From contig CALBVX010000070.1 of the NCBI GenBank assembly GCA_937969515.1, positions 1 to 64,000 on the forward strand: a stretch of 64,000 nt of DNA, in the 5' to 3' direction. How positions within the stretch are numbered: the first letter of the stretch is position 1; every line of letters starts with the position of its first letter. Below are positions 38,719 to 47,159 of the stretch, in pieces. Under the pieces are notes generated by a model. It was not told where the DNA came from. It saw only the letters and a list, made by a program, of their open reading frames with translations, and searched no databases. Source of the DNA: an uncultured Croceitalea sp. Its GTDB lineage: Bacteria > Bacteroidota > Bacteroidia > Flavobacteriales > Flavobacteriaceae. The position numbers and the translations under genes are program-made.

Positions 38719-38760
38719 CAAATATATATCCAAAAGATGGTACTATGCAACACATAGTAC
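38719..38760 (-). promoter_or_regulatory. Promoter of the DUF4870-PadR-PspC unit with overlapping palindromic operator
   Basis: On the minus strand TATATTTG (38719-38726) is a perfect -7 element, and TTG (38748-38750) is the -33 element with 21 bp between. The TTG lies in the 5-bp centre of a perfect inverted repeat, GTACTATG-N5-CATAGTAC (38740-38760). A dimeric repressor on this palindrome would cover the -33 box. PadR-family regulators bind palindromes of this size, and a PadR gene is in the controlled unit. Confidence 0.75.
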
Positions 38761-38807
38761 TTAATATTAACATTTATTTAACAAATTTAAGTGCCAAATA
38801 TTTTGAG

Positions 38808-38815
38808 TATTTTTG
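38808..38815 (+). promoter_or_regulatory. Possible -7 element of the DUF4442 gene
   Basis: TATTTTTG matches TAnnTTTG and ends 19 bp before the start codon. No TTG stands at the N21 position, so support is moderate. Confidence 0.4.
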
Positions 38816-38834
38816 AAGAACTTATAAACTGAAT

Positions 38835-39290
38835 ATGGCTGTTAACACTAGTAAAATCAATGCGTTTACGTTTTTTAAATTACCATCTGCGTGGTGGAGT
38901 GGTGTACGTTTAAAATATTTGGATGAAAAGAAAGCCGTAGCAACAGTTACCCATAGATGGTTCAACCAAAACCCTTTTAAGTCGATGTTTTGGGCCGTAC
39001 AGGGCATGGCCGCAGAACTGACCACGGGCGCCATGGTGAGCGCTCAAATTAGGAATACGGGAAAAAAAATATCAATGCTCGTTCAAAATAATAATGCGAA
39101 CTTTTCAAAGAAAGCAACCGGTAAGATTACGTTTACTTGTGAAGATGGTCATTTAATAGCCCAGGCCTTAGAAAGAACAATCGCAACTGGAGATGGACAA
39201 ACCATTTGGATGAAGGCTGTAGGAGTAAATAAAGAGGGAATTGTGGTAAGCACGTTCAACTTTGAATGGACGGTTAGGCTAAAGAGTTAG
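38835..39290 (+). CDS. DUF4442 hot-dog fold protein
   Basis: 151 aa resembling the DUF4442 group of thioesterase-like hot-dog proteins. Characteristic parts are FFKLPSAWWSGVRLKYLDEKKAVATVTHRWFNQNPFKSMF (residues 12-51) and the helix MAAELTTGAMVSAQI. Substrate unknown, probably an acyl-CoA or related thioester if active. It is transcribed away from the DUF4870/PadR unit; the palindrome there lies about 50 bp before its -7 element and might affect it too. Confidence 0.75.
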   Translation: MAVNTSKINAFTFFKLPSAWWSGVRLKYLDEKKAVATVTHRWFNQNPFKSMFWAVQGMAAELTTGAMVSAQIRNTGKKISMLVQNNNANFSKKATGKITFTCEDGHLIAQALERTIATGDGQTIWMKAVGVNKEGIVVSTFNFEWTVRLKS

Positions 39291-39363
39291 TTCGAATTTT
39301 GGGCAATTCACAATCTTTTTAGTAATTTCAAAATCAATTGTAACAATAAATTGAAAATATAAC

Positions 39364-39693
39364 ATGGGAAAATTCGAAATTAAAACGGGTAGTTCAGGTA
39401 AAACAATGTTCAACCTCAAAGCGGGTAACGGTCAGGTGATATTAACAAGTCAGTCTTATGAAAGTAAAGACGGATGTAAAAATGGAATAGAATCCGTTAG
39501 AAAGAATGCTCAAGATGATGCCCGTTTTGAGCGTAAGGTTGCAAAAGATGGTAGCCCATTTTTTACTTTAAATGCAACGAATGGCCAAGTAATTGGTAAA
39601 AGCGAGATGTACTCCTCTAATGACGCCATGGAAAACGGAATTGCCTCTGTAAAGAAAAATGCACCTGATGCAGCTGTAGACGATAATTCTTAA
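39364..39693 (+). CDS. YegP-like protein with two DUF1508 repeats
   Basis: 109 aa built of two tandem DUF1508 units: residues 1-50 (GKFEIKTGSSGKTMFNLKAGNGQVILTSQSY...GIESVRKNA) and 51-100 (ARFERKVAKDGSPFFTLNATNGQVIGKSEMY...GIASVKKNA). Family members are small soluble beta-alpha proteins of unknown role. Single gene with its own terminator. Confidence 0.88.
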   Translation: MGKFEIKTGSSGKTMFNLKAGNGQVILTSQSYESKDGCKNGIESVRKNAQDDARFERKVAKDGSPFFTLNATNGQVIGKSEMYSSNDAMENGIASVKKNAPDAAVDDNS

Positions 39694-39717
39694 ATTATTT
39701 ACAAATTAATAGTATGC

Positions 39718-39750
39718 AAAAAGCATCCGTCTGTGGCGGATGCTTTTTTT
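39718..39750 (+). terminator. Rho-independent terminator after the DUF1508 gene
   Basis: AAAAAGCATCCG pairs perfectly with CGGATGCTTTTT around a 7-nt loop, then a T-run. Confidence 0.93.
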
Positions 39751-39822
39751 ATTTTTTGGATAGTTCGATGTAACAATATTTAAAAATTTACAACTAACCA
39801 ATGTCAACAAAAAACATATATT

Positions 39823-40620
39823 ATGAACGCACACGAAATAGACTACGAAATCTTTGGAGAAGAAATGCAGTATGTAGAGTTAGAGCTTGACCCTCAAGAG
39901 GCAGTTGTAGCTGAAGCCGGTAGCTTTATGATGATGGATACCGACATCAAAATGGATACTATTTTTGGCGATGGTTCTAATCAAGATAAGGGTGTTTTGG
40001 GCAAAATATTCTCCGCGGGCAAACGAATGCTAACCGGTGAAAGCCTTTTTATGACGGCCTTTCTAAATATAGGGCGGGGCAAAAAGAAAGTAAGTTTTGC
40101 TTCCCCATATCCTGGTAAAATTCTACCCATAGATTTATCAGAAAAAGGAGGAAAATTTATTTGCCAGAAAGATGCCTTTTTATGTGCGGCTAAGGGTGTT
40201 TCCGTTGGTATCGAATTTTCAAAACGTCTTGGACGTGGCCTATTCGGTGGTGAAGGTTTTATCATGCAAAAATTAGAAGGTGATGGTATGGCTTTTGTAC
40301 ATGCCGGTGGTACCATGGCAAAAAAAGAACTGGCTGCGGGCGAGGTCTTAAAAGTGGATACGGGCTGCATTGTTGGATTCTCACACACCGTGGATTATAA
40401 TATTGAATTTGTAGGTGGAATTAAAAATACCGTTTTCGGGGGTGAGGGACTTTTCTTCGCTACATTACAAGGTCCGGGTACAGTATACGTACAGTCTTTA
40501 CCATTTAGTAGATTGGCTGGTCGTGTTTTAGCGGCTATACCTAGAGGAGGTAAGGACAAAGGCGAGGGAAGTATTTTGGGCACTTTAGGAGATATTGCAA
40601 TGGGCGACCGTGGATTTTAA
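39823..40620 (+). CDS. TIGR00266/AIM24 family protein
   Basis: 265 aa of the TIGR00266 (AIM24-like) family, a beta-rich fold found across bacteria with unknown function. Typical parts are VELDPQEAVVAEAGSFMMMD near residue 20, FMTAFLNIGRGKKKVSFASPYPGKI near 77, GRGLFGGEGFIMQKLEGDGMAFVHAGG near 138 and GGIKNTVFGGEGLFFATLQGPGTVYVQSLPFSRLA near 198, ending in a Gly-rich tail. Monocistronic, with a terminator directly after. Confidence 0.88.
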   Translation: MNAHEIDYEIFGEEMQYVELELDPQEAVVAEAGSFMMMDTDIKMDTIFGDGSNQDKGVLGKIFSAGKRMLTGESLFMTAFLNIGRGKKKVSFASPYPGKILPIDLSEKGGKFICQKDAFLCAAKGVSVGIEFSKRLGRGLFGGEGFIMQKLEGDGMAFVHAGGTMAKKELAAGEVLKVDTGCIVGFSHTVDYNIEFVGGIKNTVFGGEGLFFATLQGPGTVYVQSLPFSRLAGRVLAAIPRGGKDKGEGSILGTLGDIAMGDRGF

Positions 40621-40650
40621 AAATAGTTAGTTAAAAATTGGAGGATTTTT

Positions 40651-40683
40651 CACCCCTAAAAGAAACTTTAGGGGTGTTTTTTA
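40651..40683 (+). terminator. Rho-independent terminator after the TIGR00266 gene
   Basis: CACCCCTAAA pairs perfectly with TTTAGGGGTG around a 6-nt loop, followed by TTTTTT. Confidence 0.93.
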
Positions 40684-40696
40684 TTATGTTCGTTTT

Positions 40697-41350
40697 ATGG
40701 ATTTTAAAAACCAGATCAATTTTCTAAAAGCGCTTCAAAAAAATAATTCAAAAGAGTGGATGGATGCCAATCGCAAATGGTACAAAGAGGTGCGTGATGA
40801 TTTTATCGAGTGGTTAGATATGATGAATACCAAGCTTGCCGCCATTGATGACGAATATTATGACACCCCGGGTAAAAAAGGCATTAATCGCATCAATAAC
40901 AACTTAATGTTTCACCCCAATAAACCAATTTATAAAGACCATTTTGGAGCAGGATTGGATAAACGCCCCAATACAGGAGACTTTTATATTGAAATTGGCA
41001 TTGAACGTTCCATGTTCGCTGGAGGTTTATGGCGCCCTGACCCAAAGAGGCTAAAAAGTATTCGTGAGGCAATCGACTATGACGGCGAAGAGCTAAAAAA
41101 GATTTTAAAGAAAAAATCGTTTAAGCAGATTTTTGGTGGACTGTACGACGATGTAAAATTGACGAATTCGCCTAAAGGGTTTTTCAATGATCATCCGCAT
41201 ATAGATTTATTGCGGAACAAAACCTTCGCCGTGGCCATGGAATTTTCCACAAACGAAGTACTAAAAGATGATTTTGAAGAAATGGTAGTTGAGGTGTACA
41301 AAGAGATGCTTCCATTTCGCAGGTATTTGAATAAAGCCGTAACGGTATAA
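40697..41350 (+). CDS. DUF2461 (TIGR02453) family protein
   Basis: 217 aa. The family pattern is clear: [28 protein letters not shown] at residues 9-36, [23 protein letters not shown] near 65, [21 protein letters not shown] near 94, and a C-terminal FAVAMEFS segment. Function unknown. It begins just after a terminator and is followed at 17 bp by the Nudix gene, with which it probably shares a transcript. Confidence 0.85.
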   Translation: MDFKNQINFLKALQKNNSKEWMDANRKWYKEVRDDFIEWLDMMNTKLAAIDDEYYDTPGKKGINRINNNLMFHPNKPIYKDHFGAGLDKRPNTGDFYIEIGIERSMFAGGLWRPDPKRLKSIREAIDYDGEELKKILKKKSFKQIFGGLYDDVKLTNSPKGFFNDHPHIDLLRNKTFAVAMEFSTNEVLKDDFEEMVVEVYKEMLPFRRYLNKAVTV

Positions 41351-41367
41351 CAGATAAAAAAAGATAC

Positions 41368-41952
41368 TTGAAAAACGAGAAGATAAAGAATATTAAAAAA
41401 GAGTTATTGTCAGATAACTGGTATACGCTAAATAAGTTCACTTTTGATTACCAAAAAAGAGATGGTAGTTGGGAGACTCAACATCGTGAAGCTTATGACC
41501 GCGGTAATGGTGCCGGTATTTTATTGTACAATACGCATAAAGGAACGGTTGTATTGACCAAACAGTTTAGAATGCCAACCTATGTTAATGGTAATGAAGA
41601 TGGAATGATGATAGAAGTTTGTGCAGGACTGTTAGATGGTGATAATCCTGAGGATTGTATCAGAAAAGAAACCGAAGAGGAAACGGGCTATAAAATTGAC
41701 AATGTTCAGCGCGTTTTTGAAACGTATATGTCGCCAGGTTCAGTAACTGAGATTTTATATTTATTCATTGGTGCCTACGAAGCAAAAATGAAAATTAGTG
41801 AGGGTGGTGGTGCTGAGGATGAAACGGAGAATATCGAGGTTCTAGAATTGCCATTTACCAAGGCGCTCGAAATGATAAAATCTGGTGAGATTTGTGATGC
41901 GAAAACAATACTCCTGTTGCAATATGCGCAAATCAATTCGTTATTTGGGTAA
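41368..41952 (+). CDS. nudK: Nudix hydrolase, GDP-mannose pyrophosphatase NudK type
   Basis: 194-aa Nudix enzyme splitting GDP-mannose or another nucleotide-sugar diphosphate. The Nudix box is at about residues 89-111 (EVCAGLLDG then [10 protein letters not shown]), and [17 protein letters not shown] near 125 is typical of the ADP-ribose/GDP-mannose group. The start is TTG at 41368, chosen because the frame has no upstream ATG and the N-terminus [21 protein letters not shown] matches the family start. Exact substrate not certain. Confidence 0.85.
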   Translation: MKNEKIKNIKKELLSDNWYTLNKFTFDYQKRDGSWETQHREAYDRGNGAGILLYNTHKGTVVLTKQFRMPTYVNGNEDGMMIEVCAGLLDGDNPEDCIRKETEEETGYKIDNVQRVFETYMSPGSVTEILYLFIGAYEAKMKISEGGGAEDETENIEVLELPFTKALEMIKSGEICDAKTILLLQYAQINSLFG

Positions 41953-41973
41953 GTTTTTTACGACTATATAAAA

Positions 41974-42495
41974 GTGCGAAGAATAACTAAAATAGCTTTT
42001 GGTGGTGGCTGTCATTGGTGCACAGAAGCCGTTTTTCAATCGCTCAAAGGGGTGCATAAGGTAGAACAAGGTTTTATAGCAGGGCAAGATGAGAATAGTT
42101 CTTTTTCAGAAGCAGTAATCGTAAGCTATAATGCCGAAGAAATACCCTTAAAAGTTCTTATTGAAGTTCATTTACGTACACACAATTGTACCTCTGCCCA
42201 TGCTATGCGAAGAAAATATCGTTCAACTATTTATACTTTTAATGATGGCATGTTCGGTTATGCAGAATCATATTTGAAGGAACTGCAGTCTGATTTTGGC
42301 CAAAATCTAATTACTAAAGTTTGTCATTTTAAAGCCTTTAAACCCTCTCAAGAAGCGTTTCAAGATTATTTTTATTCCAACCCTGAAAAACCTTTTTGTG
42401 AGACGTATATATCACCAAAACTAAAAGTGTTGCTTACAAAGTTTGCTTTCTACGCAGATGAAAATAAAATCAATAGGCATCATGAAGTGAAGTGA
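41974..42495 (+). CDS. msrA: Peptide methionine sulfoxide reductase MsrA
   Basis: 173-aa MsrA. The active-site segment GGGCHWCTEAVFQSLKGV (residues 10-27) carries the catalytic Cys13; His replaces the more usual Phe in GCFWC. VSYNAEEIPLKVLIEVHLRTHNCTSAHAM follows, with changes from the usual HDPT. The start is GTG at 41974. The last 26 bp overlap the end of the convergent PBP4 gene. Third gene of a short plus-strand unit with the DUF2461 and Nudix genes. Confidence 0.85.
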   Translation: MRRITKIAFGGGCHWCTEAVFQSLKGVHKVEQGFIAGQDENSSFSEAVIVSYNAEEIPLKVLIEVHLRTHNCTSAHAMRRKYRSTIYTFNDGMFGYAESYLKELQSDFGQNLITKVCHFKAFKPSQEAFQDYFYSNPEKPFCETYISPKLKVLLTKFAFYADENKINRHHEVK

Positions 42496-43741
42496 GGGTC
42501 TTTTCTATTTGTAAACGTACTTCTTTAGAAGGAATCCTAAAATGGTTGTTCATGAAACTGAAGATGAAAATCCTTCCAGATTTGGTTTTTAAGTATCCAC
42601 TTAAATTATAGGTATTCCCCATAGAACCCGATTTAGCAAAAATAAAATACTCGTTCGAAGAATTCGGTTTTTTAACCGTTCCATTACCGTTCCATGCGGG
42701 AAGCAAGTCAAACAAACGTTGTCTGTCTATTTCAGCATAAAGTTTATGCAATACGCTGACCATAGATTCTGGTGTAAACAAGTTATATCTTGATAATCCG
42801 GATCCATCTACCCATCTGGGTTCTTGTCTCAAATTAGAAAGGTGGTTGTCTAGAATAAAATTTCTCGTATTCTTAAAACTTAGGCTATCGGATAGAGTAG
42901 AAGAGGCTAAGAGCATTAATTGCTCAGCTATGAAATTATCACTCTCGTATAACATTCTTTTGAAGAGAGAATCAGTAGAAATACCATAGAGCACTTCATA
43001 AGGTTCGTTACTAGTTTTTTTTGAAAGATAGATTTCTCTTTCAAGACTTTTTTGAAGGAATTTTTTCGTTAGTTCAGGGCTTGTTATGAAAGGTATTTGT
43101 AAAGTGTCTTTTAGAAACTTTGGTATGGTAAATTCATTTTTATGCAATGCCCGGAGCTTTGTTGGTTTGCTCCTTTTGATATGTTGGGCAAAATCACTTG
43201 GAGAAACTTCTAGGGTCTCGTCCTCATAAATCGTCGCTACATTTCCATATAAGGGCATAGGCCCGAGCTCGGGGGAAAAATAATAGTGATAATCTTCCCA
43301 GGCCCATCCAGGTCCAAACGGAACATCCTCAAAATTATCTAGATAAAGTACTACCGATTTTGGCGTATTTTTTAAAAAGGATAGTGCCGTACTATCCTTA
43401 AAATAAGGATGAAGCCAAGTTGGGTCACCGGTACCTTTTATATATATCGAATCATTACTTTCAACATAATTTAGGCTTGGTATTTTATCGTTTAAAAGCT
43501 TGTTAGCCGCATACAAAGTAAAAAGTTTGACGGTACTAGCGGGTATAAAATATTTAGCGGAATTTTTGGCGATAATAGTGTCCTTTGTTTGGAGGTCAAT
43601 CACCAAAAGACCTGTGAATTGCTCACTATATTGTTCACGCTCTAGCTCCGCGATTATTTGTCTTTTTACCTCAGGTAATCGTGCAGCGGTGCATGCCGAA
43701 AGCACTATCGATAAAATTATCAGAAGCAAAAATTTACACAT
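42470..43741 (-). CDS. dacB: D-alanyl-D-alanine carboxypeptidase/endopeptidase (PBP4, S13 family)
   Basis: 423-aa penicillin-binding protein acting on cell-wall peptides in the periplasm. Serine nucleophile motif STVK follows AKYFIPA, the SDN motif is in YESDNFIAEQL and the third motif KSG is in FAKSGSMGNT. I start at 43741 (MCKFLLLIILSIVLSAC), which gives a lipoprotein signal with lipobox LSAC; the longer frame to 43804 would hide it behind 21 residues. A Cys anchor suggests attachment to the outer-membrane inner leaf. Shorter than E. coli PBP4 (477 aa). Its 3' end overlaps msrA, tail to tail. Confidence 0.87.
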   Translation of the reverse strand: MCKFLLLIILSIVLSACTAARLPEVKRQIIAELEREQYSEQFTGLLVIDLQTKDTIIAKNSAKYFIPASTVKLFTLYAANKLLNDKIPSLNYVESNDSIYIKGTGDPTWLHPYFKDSTALSFLKNTPKSVVLYLDNFEDVPFGPGWAWEDYHYYFSPELGPMPLYGNVATIYEDETLEVSPSDFAQHIKRSKPTKLRALHKNEFTIPKFLKDTLQIPFITSPELTKKFLQKSLEREIYLSKKTSNEPYEVLYGISTDSLFKRMLYESDNFIAEQLMLLASSTLSDSLSFKNTRNFILDNHLSNLRQEPRWVDGSGLSRYNLFTPESMVSVLHKLYAEIDRQRLFDLLPAWNGNGTVKKPNSSNEYFIFAKSGSMGNTYNLSGYLKTKSGRIFIFSFMNNHFRIPSKEVRLQIEKTLTSLHDAY

Positions 43742-43891
43742 AACAGATTGGCTTAAAGCTATTTGAAAGATGTATTTTATCGACTTTAACAACAATTTAT
43801 CCAATATTTAACTGTTATAATAATTCAAGATATACCTTTTATAGGTAACTTAGTACAGAACCTAATAACATAAATAATCATTTTTGACATT

Positions 43892-44089
43892 ATGGCTAGA
43901 GCTATGTTGGAATACACCAAGACTGTCTTGCAAAAGGTTAGTTTTGATGCGAGATTATTCGCAAAAGAAGTGAAAAAAGCGATTTCTTTACTATTACCAC
44001 AAGAAATTGAAGAGTTAAAAATCTGGTTAAAACAATTTATCGATGACAAACCAGAGTTACATCAAAGTTTATTATTATTAAAAGCATAA
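43892..44089 (+). CDS. Small helical protein, 65 aa
   Basis: I do not know the family name. The product is basic, helical and soluble, with the pattern LEYTKTVLQKVSFDARLFAKEVKKAI followed by EELKIWLKQFI. Support comes from the compact frame directly followed by a perfect terminator 3 bp after the stop, and the absence of any competing frame. Confidence 0.7.
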   Translation: MARAMLEYTKTVLQKVSFDARLFAKEVKKAISLLLPQEIEELKIWLKQFIDDKPELHQSLLLLKA

Positions 44090-44091
44090 AT

Positions 44092-44117
44092 AAAGCCACC
44101 CAAACGGGTGGCTTTTT
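44092..44117 (+). terminator. Rho-independent terminator of the 65-aa gene
   Basis: AAAGCCACCC pairs perfectly with GGGTGGCTTT around a 4-nt loop, followed by a T-run. Confidence 0.93.
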
Positions 44118-44168
44118 AGTTCAATCGCGCAACCTTTTCAGAGAATATGCTTCTTACTAAAAAGATGT

Positions 44169-44543
44169 ATGAAATATAGTTGTCTCTTTTTAATACTGTT
44201 TAGTTTAAGTTGTTCTGAAAGTGAGCTGCGCACGGTAGAACTTTCTGGCGTAAATATTATTGGAAAATGGCAGCTTGAAGCTACCAAGATAAGTCCTGGT
44301 GGGCCGGTCGATTGGTCTAATGTTACCGATGGTTCTATTTTTGAATTCAAGCCCAATGGTTTTGTGGAAGTAAGTAATTCTGAAAATGAGCAAATAGGTA
44401 TTTACAAGATTGAAGAAGATGGTATTTCGATACGTTTTTCAGAAACCAATAATTATAGGGGCTCTTTACAAGAGGGAAAGCTTATTTTAGGTTTTATAGG
44501 GTGTATAGAAGAATGTTCTTTTCGGTATAAGCGGATCAATTAA
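44169..44543 (+). CDS. Lipocalin-like lipoprotein, 124 aa
   Basis: Lipoprotein signal with Cys at residue 15 (LFSLSC), then one small beta domain opening IIGKWQLEATKISPGGPVDW, a lipocalin-like GxW start, and containing FEFKPNGFVEVS. Such proteins are common in Flavobacteriaceae and of unknown function. It is related in style, not obviously in sequence, to the protein at 34477. Convergent with oxyR, only 4 bp between stops. Confidence 0.72.
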   Translation: MKYSCLFLILFSLSCSESELRTVELSGVNIIGKWQLEATKISPGGPVDWSNVTDGSIFEFKPNGFVEVSNSENEQIGIYKIEEDGISIRFSETNNYRGSLQEGKLILGFIGCIEECSFRYKRIN

Positions 44544-44547
44544 TAGT

Positions 44548-45486
44548 TTATTTATTTAAAGGACTTATAATTTTTACATCTTGAAAAGTGATTGCGCCAC
44601 GAACTATTGAAGCTATTACATCTTTTAGGGCTTCGGTTATCTGAATTTTTAATTCACTTTTATGATAGATCAAACTAATTTCACGGGCGGGAGATGGTTT
44701 TTTAAAATGCTTTAAGTTTTTTTTCTTTTTGTCATCAAGCTCCAAAGTGTTCAAATACGGCAGTAATGTCATACCCATACCTTCATTGGAGAGATTTACC
44801 AAAGTTTCAAAGCTTCCACTTTCGATTTGAAAATGATCCGTGGTTCTATTTTTTGGTGATTTGCATAGATTTATGACACCATCCCTAAAACAATGCCCAT
44901 CTTGAAGCAAAAGCACATCATTGATTTCCAAATCATCTGTGGCTAACTCTTTTGAACCGGAAAGGCGGTGATTAGGAGGTACATAACCTACAAAAGGTTC
45001 ATAATATAGAGGTCTCTCTTTAATAAATTCTATCTCTAACGGTGTGGCCGCTATGGCCGCATCAATATGCCCATCTTGAATGTTCCTTATTAGGGTATCG
45101 GTGGCCTGTTCTTTTATGATCAGATTTACTTTAGGATATTTTTTAATAAAAGTAGGTAAAAACATAGGAAGCAAAGTTGGCATTACCGTAGGAATAATTC
45201 CCAGGGTAAAGTCACCGCCGATAAATCCTTTGTCTTGATCTACGATATCTTTAATACGTTCGGCTTCTGCTACAATATTTTTTGCTTGCGCAACTATTTT
45301 TTTACCAACTTCGGTAATAGCGATAGGCTTTTTACTTCTATCAAAAAGTAATACATCCAGTTCATCCTCCAGCTTTTGCACTTGCATACTCAAGGTAGGC
45401 TGGGTGACAAAGCTCTTCTGCGCTGCGAGGGTGAAATTCTGGTACTCGGCAACTGCTAAAACATACTGTAATTGGGTGATTGTCAT
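44548..45486 (-). CDS. oxyR: LysR family hydrogen-peroxide regulator OxyR
   Basis: 312 aa. The N-terminal helix-turn-helix of the LysR type occupies residues 1-62 (TLAAQKSFVTQPTLSMQVQKLEDEL). The effector domain carries the peroxide-sensing pair Cys199 and Cys208 in the context DGHCFRDGVINLC, the same numbering as E. coli OxyR, so this can be called OxyR rather than a generic LysR protein. It normally switches on catalase, Dps and similar genes under peroxide. A large nested inverted repeat 38 bp before the start is a good candidate for its own operator. Confidence 0.93.
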   Translation of the reverse strand: MTITQLQYVLAVAEYQNFTLAAQKSFVTQPTLSMQVQKLEDELDVLLFDRSKKPIAITEVGKKIVAQAKNIVAEAERIKDIVDQDKGFIGGDFTLGIIPTVMPTLLPMFLPTFIKKYPKVNLIIKEQATDTLIRNIQDGHIDAAIAATPLEIEFIKERPLYYEPFVGYVPPNHRLSGSKELATDDLEINDVLLLQDGHCFRDGVINLCKSPKNRTTDHFQIESGSFETLVNLSNEGMGMTLLPYLNTLELDDKKKKNLKHFKKPSPAREISLIYHKSELKIQITEALKDVIASIVRGAITFQDVKIISPLNK

Positions 45487-45523
45487 TAGCTATAACTTTA
45501 AAGAATAAAAATACGAAAAACCA

Positions 45524-45559
45524 TTGATAAATCTTATTGTCATCTCTAATAAGTATCAA
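45524..45559 (-). promoter_or_regulatory. Candidate OxyR operator before oxyR
   Basis: Nested inverted repeats TTGATA...TATCAA (outer) and CTTATT-N9-AATAAG (inner) span 36 bp. OxyR tetramers bind four spaced half-sites over a similar length, and LysR sites usually contain T-N11-A cores, as ATT-N9-AAT does here. Position 38-73 bp before the start codon fits autoregulation. Confidence 0.6.
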
Positions 45560-45570
45560 TATGCCTAATG

Positions 45571-45600
45571 AAGAAAGCCCAGATAATTCTGGGCTTTCTT
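45571..45600 (-). terminator. Terminator of the DUF2141 gene
   Basis: A perfect 13-bp stem, AAGAAAGCCCAGA with TCTGGGCTTTCTT, around a 4-nt loop; T-runs occur on either strand. Confidence 0.9.
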
Positions 45601-45624
45601 TAGTGATTGATGAATTTTTTAATA

Positions 45625-46041
45625 CTAGAACCTAATGGTTAATTCCATATCCTCATTTGCAACTTCAAATTTTGCATCGGCGAATGTTGGTGGGCCCATA
45701 ACCATTACATTGTTTGACATTCCATAGTTTTCTTTAGGCATTCCATTGGCCTCAAAATCCATTCTTTGATTATTATTTTCATCATGTAGCACGATAATGG
45801 CGTAGGTGCCTGGTTCTACGTTTTCGAAACTCAATGTAATCGCACCCTTTTTTGCTATTTCTTTTAAATCGATAACTCCAGCTCCTTTCATAAAAGTATC
45901 GGTGTTATGTAGCGAAGCCAATACGCTTCCATTATCATTTAAGACATTTTCAATGGTTACTTTTACAGTTACAGTTTCTGACTGGGCTTTAGCGGTAAAA
46001 GCGATAAGTAATATTCCTAAAGTAAGTGCTAATTTTTTCAT
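45625..46041 (-). CDS. DUF2141 domain secreted protein
   Basis: 138 aa with signal peptide (residues 1-19, KAQ) and a DUF2141 beta-sandwich: VTVKVTIENVLNDNGSVLASLHN, then FENVEPGTYAIIVLHDENNNQRMDFEANGMPKENYGMSNN. Family members are small periplasmic or surface proteins of unknown role. Upstream, 46042-46291 (250 bp) holds no gene I can support. Confidence 0.85.
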   Translation of the reverse strand: MKKLALTLGILLIAFTAKAQSETVTVKVTIENVLNDNGSVLASLHNTDTFMKGAGVIDLKEIAKKGAITLSFENVEPGTYAIIVLHDENNNQRMDFEANGMPKENYGMSNNVMVMGPPTFADAKFEVANEDMELTIRF

Positions 46042-46291
46042 TTTTTTATTTGTTTTGATTGTTAATGACGAACCAAAAGTGCAACTAGGAGTTTTAAATT
46101 TCTAATGTGTATTACTGAACTGTAGTAATTTATAGTTGAATTGTAATATGGTCTCATTTTTGTCACCTTTTAAAAGGCTTGTAGTTAGGAAGATGTATTT
46201 TATGGAAGTTTCCTCTTACTATTTTATATTTTTTTAGATAAGGTATATTTTATTCAAGGTCCAAGTCATTTTGCTCCGGCCAAAAACTGAT

Positions 46292-46774
46292 TTAGAGTTC
46301 CAGACCCATTTGATAGTCCGAACGTTCGTAAGGTGTTGCTATTCCTCCTATTTTTTTAAAACCTAGTTTCTTATATAAATTGATTGCCGGTACTAAAGAG
46401 GTATGCGTTTCAAGAAATAGTTTCTTGGCACCCAATTCCTTAGCTTTTTCAATGATGCAAGTAGCAAGTAAATGGCCAATACCTTTTCCATGTACCTTTG
46501 GTGAAACACCCATTTTTGACAACTCATAATCATAGCACGTGTTTTGCATTTTAATAAGTGCGCAAACACCCACAGGTTTCTCATTTTGTAGCGCCACAGC
46601 AATGTAACCACCATTATCGATAATATGACTTTGAGGATTGTCTAGCGATTTGTAATCGGCTTCTTCCATCTTAAAATACTTCTCGATCCACCATTGGTTT
46701 AAATCTTTGAAAGCCCGACTATACATACTTTCAAAAGGCACAATGACAATATTTTCCTTGTTTGAAGTACGCAC
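46292..46774 (-). CDS. GNAT family N-acetyltransferase
   Basis: 160 aa. The acetyl-CoA-binding motif of GNAT enzymes is at about residues 90-112 (KMGVSPKVHGKGIGHLLATCIIEKA), followed by LFLETHTSLVPAINLYKKLGFKKIGG. Substrate unknown. It starts 3 bp after the small membrane protein gene and belongs to a three-gene unit with the PaiB-like gene; in Bacillus, PaiA (an acetyltransferase) and PaiB are also neighbours, a suggestive parallel. Confidence 0.87.
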   Translation of the reverse strand: MRTSNKENIVIVPFESMYSRAFKDLNQWWIEKYFKMEEADYKSLDNPQSHIIDNGGYIAVALQNEKPVGVCALIKMQNTCYDYELSKMGVSPKVHGKGIGHLLATCIIEKAKELGAKKLFLETHTSLVPAINLYKKLGFKKIGGIATPYERSDYQMGLEL

Positions 46775-46777
46775 CTG

Positions 46778-47152
46778 TTAAGTGGTCAAGCTTTTTCTTT
46801 TTCCCACGATTTCGACCAGCCAATAAATCAGTTGACCTATTCCGCTAACGAATACAAAAAGTAAGACCCAAACAACCAATAAGTTGTTTTCTTTTAGATT
46901 GGGGTTTTGTACGGCGTGGACGATGTAAAAGATAAGACTGCCAAATGAAATTAAAATGGTCAAAATAATAAAGACAAAAAACCAGACAATATTTCCAAAG
47001 ATTAAAGAAGTGGAAATATTTCCATTTGCTTCAAAGTCTTCTATATTTGAGAATATGGAGAAAATAAATAAAAAGTAGACTATAAAAAATCCAAAGAAAA
47101 CTATGATAGGGGTCAAGGCAAAAAAAGCTTGCCAAAATTTACTATTCAACAT
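46778..47152 (-). CDS. Small membrane protein with three helices
   Basis: 124 aa. Hydrophobic segments lie at about residues 10-35 (FALTPIIVFFGFFIVYFLFIF), 52-80 and 93-115 (LLVVWVLLFVFVSGIGQLIYWLVEI). The last is reminiscent of phospholipase-D-nuclease N-terminal helices, but the match is too weak to name. Middle gene of the PaiB-GNAT unit, with 7 bp to the gene before and 3 bp to the gene after. Confidence 0.75.
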   Translation of the reverse strand: MLNSKFWQAFFALTPIIVFFGFFIVYFLFIFSIFSNIEDFEANGNISTSLIFGNIVWFFVFIILTILISFGSLIFYIVHAVQNPNLKENNLLVVWVLLFVFVSGIGQLIYWLVEIVGKRKSLTT

Positions 47153-47159
47153 GATTCGT

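Noticed and set aside
43742-43804. Longer N-terminus for the PBP4 gene
   Set aside because: It would bury a clear lipoprotein signal (ending LSAC) 21 residues inside the protein.
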